From NCBI GenBank assembly GCA_021296065.1, contig JAGWBD010000011.1, positions 1 through 39,468 on the forward strand: 39,468 bases of DNA, written 5' to 3'. Source of the stretch: Anaerolineae bacterium (GTDB taxonomy: Bacteria; Chloroflexota; Anaerolineae; Aggregatilineales; Phototrophicaceae). A model generated the notes under the pieces. It was not told the origin of the DNA and made no database searches. It saw only the letters and a list, made by a program, of their open reading frames with translations. This document shows positions 33,826-39,468 of this stretch, in pieces; the stretch's first letter is position 1, and every line of letters begins with the position of its first letter. A program made the position numbers and the translations under genes.

Positions 33826-34506
33826 ATGAAACTCAAATGGTACGGTCAGGCCTGCTTCCTGGTTACCGCCGACGACGGCACGATGGTCGTGACCGATCCC
33901 TACACGCCGGAAACGTCCGGCTACTGCCCGGTGCAGGAGGCGCCCGACGTCGTCATCCGCTCTTCCGACAACGACGACTTTCACTGCCGCGCCGACCTCG
34001 TCCCCGGCGAGCCCGAGGTATTGACCGCGCTGGACGTGGCCCGCGCCGGCGGAGAGCAGAGTTCACACGGCATCACCTTTCATTGCATCGAAGCCATGGA
34101 AGCGCTCAATCACCGCTTCCACGACCCCGACCAGAACGGCATGTACCGCTTTGAGGTCGATAGCGTCAGCATCGGCCACATGGGCGACGTCGGCAACCCG
34201 CTGACGGCGGCGCAGATCGATTTCTTCCGCGACCTCGACGTCCTGTTGGCGCTCACCGGCGGCCACCCCACCATCGAACTCGACGATCTCATGACCGTCA
34301 TTCGCGCGGCGCAGCCGAAACTGGTCGTGCCGATGCACTTCCGCACGCTCAGTTACCGCCCGCGCGGCATCTACTGGGTGTCCAGCTTCCTGGAGTTATT
34401 CAACGAGGAAGAGGAAGTTGACTTCGCCCTTGACTACGAGGCGGTCATCACCCAGGGCTCCCTGCCCGACAGCACCCGCGTCCTCGTGCTGGATTACGTG
34501 AAGTAG
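33826..34506 (+). CDS. UlaG-like metallo-beta-lactamase-fold protein, degenerate metal site
   Basis: A 226-residue protein with the UlaG/Lactamase_B_3 plan: KLKWYGQACFLVTADDGTMVVTDPY at the N-terminus, a GHMGDVGN strand near 117-124, and VVPMHFRT at 168-174. The site that normally reads SHxHxDH instead reads SSDNDDFHC (46-54), so the three histidines of HxHxDH become Ser47, Asn49 and Phe52 while Asp51 remains. The His usually closing the HLGDLGH motif is Asn124. His118, Asp121 and His171 are kept. Classical two-metal hydrolysis is therefore doubtful. GGGAG precedes the ATG at 33826 by 7 bases. Convergent with the Rieske fusion gene. Confidence 0.78.
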   Translation: MKLKWYGQACFLVTADDGTMVVTDPYTPETSGYCPVQEAPDVVIRSSDNDDFHCRADLVPGEPEVLTALDVARAGGEQSSHGITFHCIEAMEALNHRFHDPDQNGMYRFEVDSVSIGHMGDVGNPLTAAQIDFFRDLDVLLALTGGHPTIELDDLMTVIRAAQPKLVVPMHFRTLSYRPRGIYWVSSFLELFNEEEEVDFALDYEAVITQGSLPDSTRVLVLDYVK

Positions 34507-34534
34507 CTTGTCCGGGACCGCAACGGCCCGAATG

Positions 34535-34570
34535 AAAAAACAAGCCCCCAATCCCGGCGGGAAAAGGGGC
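34535..34570 (-). terminator. Rho-independent terminator of the Rieske fusion gene
   Basis: On the minus strand GCCCC and GGGGC pair around TTTTCCCGCCGGGATTG, which can pair further through CCC/GGG, and TTGTTTTTT follows. It lies 21 bases past the Rieske fusion stop. On the plus strand the U-tract is missing, so it serves mainly the minus gene. Confidence 0.75.
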
Positions 34571-34590
34571 CAAAACAAAGGGCGTTACCC

Positions 34591-36336
34591 CTACCCCTCG
34601 AACAGACTCTCGCCGCGGTGCAGACGCCGCGCGACGCGCCAGGTCTGGCCCTGCGCGCGCACCGTCGGCGCATGGGCCGCCAGATAGCGCGCTGCCGCCA
34701 CGAGCACGTGCGTACCTTCCTCGCCCGGCCCCAGTAACTGGATTTGCCGCATGGCCGCCTCGACCATCTGGATCGTGTGGAAGTCGCGGTCCTCGCGCAG
34801 CAGCAGCCGACCCAGCATGGCCAGCATCGGCCCCGCCTCGCCGCCCGCGTGGAAGTAGTCGGCCACCAGCCCACCGGCCTCGTTGACCTGCTGCTGGTTG
34901 TTCAGCAGTTCCGGCAGCGCCGCCAGCGACTCCTCCGCCGGCGCCGATGCGCCATTCGGGCGCGGCAGACGCGCCGCCGGGATATTCAGGAAGCGATCGA
35001 GGTAGACGCTCATGGCCGCGTCCAGCGCCCCGCGCAACAGTTCCAGCGAGGGCGCGCGTCGCAGGCCCTGCTCAATGGCGTTGGCGAAGGTGAAACTGTG
35101 CAGAGCCGTGTCCCAGTCGCCGAATTCATTGCTGGTGTGGAAGCGGGCGATGCGCAGGGCCCCCGCGTAAGTGACCGTCGAGGCCAACTCCACCATCGTC
35201 GCGCCTTCTCGCAGTGCCTCCAGCATCGCCTCCAGCGTGGCGGCCGGGTCGTCCTCCAGGATCAACGCGGCCAGCGCAATGCGGCCCGTCCAGGTCTTCC
35301 CTTGCCCGGCTGCCAGCGCTTCCGGCAGCAGTTCGAAGGCCGCCTCCAGCAACTCCACCAGGTCAATCGGATAACGCCAGGCGTTGTCCTCTTCCATGCG
35401 CGTGGCTTGCGCAAAGCCGCGCACCAGGCAGGTCAGGGCCGGCGCGGCGTACTCGTCGCCGACGTGGTCCAGCGCCTCAAAGGCCTTGTTGGTGAAATCC
35501 GCCGGATGGCCGACGTCGATGTAACGGTGGTCGGTCACGGCGGCAAGGAGCATGTCGGCCATCTGTTGCCGCGTGGCGCCGGCTTCCAGCGCGGAAATGA
35601 CGCAGCGTTCCGCGCCCTGCTCGTCGCGCACCTCGACGAATTGCCGTAGCCAGACCTTCAGCGTCTCGATGTCGCGTCCGGCGCCCGGCAGCGGCCGGAT
35701 AGCGAAGCGCGGCGGCTCGCCGCTGACTTCGTTGGCCAGGGCAGAAAGGCCCTGATACAGCGCCCGCGGCCGCTCATCCGCTTCCAGTTGCGGCAACATG
35801 TTCTGCATGCAGGTCAGGATCGTCAGGCCCTGCCCCCAGCCATCCAGGCGGTTGCGCGTGCCAAAGGTCAGGCCGGCGCGGAAGGGCCCGGCCGGGTCGT
35901 CCTGCGCCTCCTGCAGCAGCACCGCCTTGGCGATCACCAATGAAAGGTTGCGCTCCAGACCCACTTCCAGGCGTTCGCACTGCCGGGCGTGCCGAGAGCC
36001 GTTCTGCCGCGTGTTGACCCACAGCTCGCCCTCACGCAGGTCGACCGGAAAGGCCGGCACGTCGTCGGCCCACAGGTCAAAGGTGCCGCCGCTGGCCAGG
36101 TCGAAGCGCGCGTGATGCCAGTGGCAGGTCAGAATGCCGTCGCGCACGGTGCCGCGGTCAAGCGGGAAGCCCATGTGCGGGCAGCGGTTGTCGATGGCGA
36201 ATACCTGGCCCTCGTGCAAAACCAGCGCCAGCGTCTGCTCACCGGCCTGCACCGTCAACTGACCCGTTTTCTCCAGCTCGCCGTAACTGGCCACTCGCTG
36301 CCAGCCGTTTTCCGTCCCGTTCAGCGTCGTCTTCAT
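34591..36336 (-). CDS. Rieske [2Fe-2S] protein fused to a repeated helical domain
   Basis: A 581-residue protein. Residues 10-110 are a Rieske ferredoxin-type domain with the full cluster motif C52-P-H54-x16-C71-H-W-H74. The remaining 470 residues are mostly helical and not a named catalytic domain I can identify with confidence. Two internal repeats are visible: ALEAGATRQQMADML with downstream TDHRYIDVGHPADFTNKAFEAL (about 249-289), and ALREGATMVELASTV with downstream RFHTSNEFGDW and HSFTFANAIEQGL (about 374-425). The GAT-containing segments recall AhpD/carboxymuconolactone decarboxylase helices, but the catalytic Cys pair is absent. There is no signal peptide or membrane segment. AGGAG precedes the ATG. 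A Rieske electron-transfer role is secure; the overall reaction is unknown. Confidence 0.75.
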   Translation of the reverse strand: MKTTLNGTENGWQRVASYGELEKTGQLTVQAGEQTLALVLHEGQVFAIDNRCPHMGFPLDRGTVRDGILTCHWHHARFDLASGGTFDLWADDVPAFPVDLREGELWVNTRQNGSRHARQCERLEVGLERNLSLVIAKAVLLQEAQDDPAGPFRAGLTFGTRNRLDGWGQGLTILTCMQNMLPQLEADERPRALYQGLSALANEVSGEPPRFAIRPLPGAGRDIETLKVWLRQFVEVRDEQGAERCVISALEAGATRQQMADMLLAAVTDHRYIDVGHPADFTNKAFEALDHVGDEYAAPALTCLVRGFAQATRMEEDNAWRYPIDLVELLEAAFELLPEALAAGQGKTWTGRIALAALILEDDPAATLEAMLEALREGATMVELASTVTYAGALRIARFHTSNEFGDWDTALHSFTFANAIEQGLRRAPSLELLRGALDAAMSVYLDRFLNIPAARLPRPNGASAPAEESLAALPELLNNQQQVNEAGGLVADYFHAGGEAGPMLAMLGRLLLREDRDFHTIQMVEAAMRQIQLLGPGEEGTHVLVAAARYLAAHAPTVRAQGQTWRVARRLHRGESLFEG

Positions 36337-36477
36337 CGTCTTCTCCTGACTTCCGGCTTGCGCCTGCTACCAGTGTATCGTCAAATTCGCCTGAGGCCTG
36401 CGTCAATCTCTTCGGGATTCCTGGCGTCGTCACCCCGCATTGCAGCGCCTCCGCCGCGGCGCTACAGTCGCAGCCCC

Positions 36478-37443
36478 ATGCCCCGCTATCTGGCCCGCCG
36501 TCTGCTCGCCCTGCTGCCCACCCTGCTGGGCGTCTCCATCCTGGTCTTCGCAGCCATGCGCCTCATCCCCGGAGACATCATCAGCGCGACTCTGGGCACC
36601 GAGGCCGGCATGCTCACCGAGACCCAGCGCGCCGCCCTTGAGCGCTACTATGGCATCGACAAGCCTCCCGTGGAGCAGTATTTCGTCTGGTTCGGCGAGG
36701 CATTGCGCGGCAACCTCGGCCACAGCGTGCGCCACGGCCAGCCCGTGCTGCAGCTCATTCTCAGCCGCTTCCCCCTGACCCTCGAGCTGGCCTTGCTGTC
36801 CATGCTGCTGGCCTTGCTGACCGGCCTGCCGCTCGGTCTGCTGGCCGCGCTGCGCCACAACACCTGGCTGGATTTCGCCGGTCGTCTCTTCGCCCTGCTG
36901 GGCCTCGCCATCCCCAACTTCCTGCTCGGCACCCTGATCATTTTCATTCTTTCCGTGGTCTTCCGCGTGCTGCCCAACGCCGGCGATTACGTCCAGTTGC
37001 ACGAAGACCCCCTGCGCAACCTGCAACAGCTTTTCTTTCCCGCCCTGACCCTCGGCTTCGCTTTCGGCGGCTCCATCATGCGCATGACGCGCTCGTCCCT
37101 GCTGGAAGTGCTGCGCGAGGACTACATCCGCACCGCCCGCAGCAAGGGCCTGGCGGAGCGCCACGTCATCCTGCATCACAGCCTGCGCAACGCCCTGATT
37201 CCGGTGCTCACGCTTGTCGGTATCGAGTTCGGCTACCTGCTTGGCGGCGCCTTCATTGTCGAGCAGATATTCGCCCTGCCCGGCCTGGGACGCCTGACCA
37301 TCAACGCCATCGGCCAGCGCGAATACGCCCTGGTGCAGGGCGTGGCCCTGTTTGTGGCGCTCGTCTTTTTGCTGTTGAACCTCGCTATCGACCTCCTCTA
37401 CGCCCTCGTTGACCCGCGCATCGCCCTCGCCCGCCATGAGTAA
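36478..37443 (+). CDS. Oligopeptide/dipeptide ABC permease, DppB/OppB type
   Basis: A 321-residue permease. The N-terminal block MPRYLARRLLALLPTLLGVSILVFAAMRLIPGD is characteristic, followed by LERYYGIDKPPVEQYFVWFGEALRGNLGHS. The transport signature RTARSKGLAERHVILHHSLRNALIPVLTL (about 219-247) is the EAA-type ATPase contact. A weak promoter, TTGCGC-N17-TCAAAT, lies about 36358-36386. The stop overlaps the start of the next permease by 8 bases (ATGAGTAA). No binding protein or ATPase is adjacent within this window. Confidence 0.92.
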   Translation: MPRYLARRLLALLPTLLGVSILVFAAMRLIPGDIISATLGTEAGMLTETQRAALERYYGIDKPPVEQYFVWFGEALRGNLGHSVRHGQPVLQLILSRFPLTLELALLSMLLALLTGLPLGLLAALRHNTWLDFAGRLFALLGLAIPNFLLGTLIIFILSVVFRVLPNAGDYVQLHEDPLRNLQQLFFPALTLGFAFGGSIMRMTRSSLLEVLREDYIRTARSKGLAERHVILHHSLRNALIPVLTLVGIEFGYLLGGAFIVEQIFALPGLGRLTINAIGQREYALVQGVALFVALVFLLLNLAIDLLYALVDPRIALARHE

Positions 37444-38329
37444 AAACATCCCTGCGCCCGCTTCGTCTCAACGCGGCGGCAGTCTGCTGCGTCGCCTGTC
37501 CGGCAACCGCAGCGGCGCCTTTGGTCTGCTGCTGGTGCTGGCCTTCCTGCTGGTGGCCCTGGCCGGCCTGCTGGGACTCACGCCGCGCCTGCCGGCCGAG
37601 CAATTCATGAGTCATCGCCTTGCGCCGCCCACCGCGGATTTCCCGCTCGGGACCGACCTGTTTGGAAGGGATATCGCCAGCCGTCTGATCAGCGGCGCCG
37701 CCGTCTCGCTGCGGGTGGCCGTTACAGCCGTGGCCCTGGCCGGCGGACTGGGCGCCGCGCTTGGCATCCTGGCGGGCTTTGCCGGTGGCCGCGTTGACAA
37801 CCTGCTCATGCGTCTGATGGATATCCTGTTCGCTTTTCCGGCCCTTTTGCTGGCCCTCGTGATCGTCACGGTGCTGGGCCCGGGCCCGGCCAACAGCGCC
37901 CTGGCCATCGCCATCGTCTACCTGCCGATATTCGCCCGGGTCGCCCGCGGGCCGGTGCTTTCGGTCAAGGAGCTGGACTTTGTGCTCGCCGCCCGTTGCC
38001 TGGGGCTGCGTCCCTTCAGCGTGTTGCTGAGTCACATACTGCCCAATATTGTCGCGCCATTAATCGTGCAGGTCAGTCTGGCGCTTTCCTGGGCTCTGCT
38101 GACGGAGGCCGCATTGAGTTACCTTGGCCTTGGTACGCGCCCGCCGGCCGCCAGCTGGGGCGTCATGCTCAGCGAGAGCCGCGCTCTCGCCGAGCGCGCC
38201 CCGTGGATGATGGTCTTCCCCGGTCTGGCGATCATGGCCGGCGTGCTGGGCTTCAACCTGCTCGGCGACGGCCTGCGCGACGTCCTCGACCCCCGCCTGC
38301 GCGGCCCTGGCAAGGGCGTCAGGGCCTGA
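37436..38329 (+). CDS. Oligopeptide/dipeptide ABC permease, DppC/OppC type
   Basis: A 297-residue permease with the DppC N-terminal plan (cytoplasmic tail, then GAFGLLLVLAFLLVALAGLLG) and LGTDLFGRDIASRLISGAAVSLRVAV, a family hallmark. The EAA-type loop is LAARCLGLRPFSVLLSHILPNIVAPLIVQ, and LSYLGLGTRPPAASWGVMLSE and FNLLGDGLRDVLDPRLRG close the protein. It starts inside the end of the DppB-type gene, so translation is coupled. Confidence 0.93.
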   Translation: MSKNIPAPASSQRGGSLLRRLSGNRSGAFGLLLVLAFLLVALAGLLGLTPRLPAEQFMSHRLAPPTADFPLGTDLFGRDIASRLISGAAVSLRVAVTAVALAGGLGAALGILAGFAGGRVDNLLMRLMDILFAFPALLLALVIVTVLGPGPANSALAIAIVYLPIFARVARGPVLSVKELDFVLAARCLGLRPFSVLLSHILPNIVAPLIVQVSLALSWALLTEAALSYLGLGTRPPAASWGVMLSESRALAERAPWMMVFPGLAIMAGVLGFNLLGDGLRDVLDPRLRGPGKGVRA

Positions 38330-38498
38330 AGCAATCGCCACTCACAGAATTTGTCATCGATGACCTTGCCGTTTCAGGCACGTTTCGCTTGCAGGGCAAA
38401 CATCCAAATGGACGGAAGCAGCGACAAGGCGCTGCCTTGCCGGTTTGTGCCATTTCCCGGAATGCAGTAACCTTGGCGCAGTGGTCAGGAGTGCGCCC
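38330..38498. other. Intergenic region between permease and unknown gene
   Basis: A 169-bp gap without a supported gene. It contains a 12-bp perfect palindrome, GTCATCGATGAC (38353-38364), that shares the CATCGATG core of the LacI-type operator but differs in both arms. No clear promoter is seen. Confidence 0.4.
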
Positions 38499-39044
38499 AT
38501 GCCAGGACTGTCCGACAAGGAACGACCGGTGTTTCGCGGCCTGCACTGGCACCGACACGACAACTACTCCTTTTTCATCCCCATCGACTGGCACCAGTTC
38601 AGTTGGGATGACGGGCGTGAGGGTGTCGTCTACGGCCCCGACGCCGACGATGACCAGACTGTCTTCGCCGCCCAGCTCGTCGATCTCGGTTTCGACATCA
38701 CGGCGGAAGACGAGGGCGCCATCGCCGAAGGCTTTTTCGGCGCCATTGAGGCCCTGCCCGGCGTCGAAATTGAAGAACGCGAGCAGGAAGTCCTCTATGG
38801 CCCCCGCATCCACCTGCAGGCGCGTTATTGCTTTGATGATGGCGGACAGCGTCACAAGCGCTGGGTACGCGGCCTCTACCGCCACAACTTCCAGGTACTG
38901 CTCACCGCCCAGGGCGCGACGCCAGAGAAGTTCCACTACTGGCTGCCCATGTTTTTCGAGGCCATGTTGACCGCCGGCGTGCACCTGACGAAACCGCAGG
39001 AAGCCGACCTCGAAACCGGAAACTTGTCGGGTCTGCCCCAATGA
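38499..39044 (+). CDS. Unknown protein, possible DcrB/PsbP-like fold
   Basis: A 181-residue soluble protein without signal peptide. FRGLHWHRHDNYSFFIPIDWHQF (about 11-33) is followed by GVVYGPDADDDQTVFAAQLVDLG, and the C-terminal part reads GLYRHNFQVLLTAQGATPEKFHYWLPMFFEAMLTAGV. The order of an aromatic-rich IPxDW strand, a GPDxDD turn and a late TAQGAT...YWLPMFFEAM helix recalls DcrB/PsbP/DUF1795-like domains, but this is a weak fold impression. I know no function. The ATG at 38499 follows a GTGGTCAGGAGTG stretch containing AGGAG. It sits between two sets of peptide-type permeases. Confidence 0.6.
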   Translation: MPGLSDKERPVFRGLHWHRHDNYSFFIPIDWHQFSWDDGREGVVYGPDADDDQTVFAAQLVDLGFDITAEDEGAIAEGFFGAIEALPGVEIEEREQEVLYGPRIHLQARYCFDDGGQRHKRWVRGLYRHNFQVLLTAQGATPEKFHYWLPMFFEAMLTAGVHLTKPQEADLETGNLSGLPQ

Positions 39045-39087
39045 CAAACCTCCGCCGTCGCCGAAAATTGGCCGGGAGCGCCTGACC

Positions 39088-39468
39088 TTGCTTCGCTTCA
39101 TTGTTCGCCGCGCCATCATTGCAGTCTTTACCATGGCCGCCATCTCGGTCGTGCCTTCATTATCATTGAGTTGCCGCCTGGCGATTACCTGACGTCCTTC
39201 GCGGCCACCCTTGCCGAACAGGGCGATATCGTCTCCGAAGAGCGTCTTGAGCAGATGCGCGTGTCCTACGGCCTCGGCGAACCGATACCCAACCGCTATT
39301 TCAAGTGGATCGGCAACATTGTGCTGCGCGGCGACTTCGGCCGCTCGCTCGAATGGCGCATTCCCGTCAACCAGATCATCTGGAACCGGATTGGCTATAC
39401 AGTACTCATCAACATTTCCACCATCCTATTTGTCTGGAAAGTAGAAATCCAAATTGGAGTGTTTTCAG
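39088..39468 (+). pseudogene. DppB-type permease with a frameshift, cut by right edge
   Basis: From a TTG at 39088 (GGGAG 9 bases upstream) the frame reads LLRFIVRRAIIAVFTMAAISVV, the start of a DppB-like permease. At about 39152 one base appears to be missing: the family sequence continues only in the next frame as AFIIIELPPGDYLTSFAATLAEQGDI, then MRVSYGLGEPIPNRYFKWIGNIVLRGDFGRSLEW, to the window edge. The original frame meets TGA at 39190-39192. This is either a real pseudogene or a single-base sequencing or assembly error; the intact downstream frame favours an error or a very recent mutation. Base composition falls noticeably in AT direction over the last 80 bases. Confidence 0.75.

Noticed and set aside
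36337-36477. Assigning firm promoters in the gap between the Rieske fusion and the peptide permeases
   Set aside because: Only a weak TTGCGC-N17-TCAAAT pair is seen on the plus strand and nothing convincing on the minus strand.
38353-38364. GTCATCGATGAC as a third LacI-type operator
   Set aside because: It shares the CATCGATG core but both arms differ (TGTCATCG instead of TGACATCG), and there is no promoter box arrangement like that at the two accepted sites.

Overview
This is a gene-dense, GC-rich bacterial segment of about 39 kb, with no intergenic gap above roughly 290 bases and no tRNA, rRNA or CRISPR array that I could see. No taxonomic marker gene is present. The family mix suggests Chloroflexota, perhaps an Anaerolineae/Caldilineae-like lineage: an ArsA/GET3 ATPase with a C-terminal HSP20-like domain, GH172 (DUF2961) and DUF4380 sugar loci, sugar-binding proteins with plain signal peptidase I signals, and several hypothetical proteins of a type I associate with that phylum. 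That placement is inference.

Layout. 1-7.6 kb is housekeeping and envelope: a TupA-like ATP-grasp protein cut by the left edge, the ArsA-like ATPase, a small hypothetical, a D-2-hydroxyacid dehydrogenase, the lipid II flippase MurJ, exonuclease VII (xseA-xseB), a 98-residue unknown and the biotin transporter subunit BioY. FabI enoyl-ACP reductase follows at 7.6-8.4 kb. 8.6-21.2 kb is a carbohydrate island. Operon 1 (plus strand) encodes a sugar-binding protein, two permeases, a DUF4380 protein and a clan GH-A glycosidase. Operon 2 (minus strand) encodes a GH172 protein, a second sugar-binding protein and two permeases. Next to operon 2 lie a divergent LacI-type repressor and a formylglycine sulfatase. 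Neither transporter has its ATPase here. 21.5-24.7 kb carries glpK-glpD (glycerol use), and 24.8-25.6 kb an unknown membrane-anchored cysteine-rich protein. 25.6-27.7 kb holds two tandem aldo/keto reductases. 27.8-33.5 kb is a complete seven-gene Mrp cation/proton antiporter operon (mrpA-G). 33.8-36.3 kb has a metallo-beta-lactamase-fold protein that appears to have lost most metal ligands, convergent with a Rieske-domain fusion protein. 36.5 kb to the end holds oligopeptide-type ABC permeases, an unknown protein and a frameshifted permease running off the edge.

The strongest regulatory signal is an 18-bp perfect palindrome with a central CG between the GH172 gene and the LacI gene, and a 15/18 copy just upstream of the operon-2 binding protein. 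In each case a TTGACA -35 box lies inside the palindrome with a plausible -10 box 16-17 bp downstream, so one regulator probably represses uptake, hydrolysis and itself. Other points of note are a probable CTG start for mrpD, a family of GC-rich palindromic intergenic repeats, an internally repeated uncharacterised domain fused to a Rieske domain, and the degenerate metallo-beta-lactamase site.
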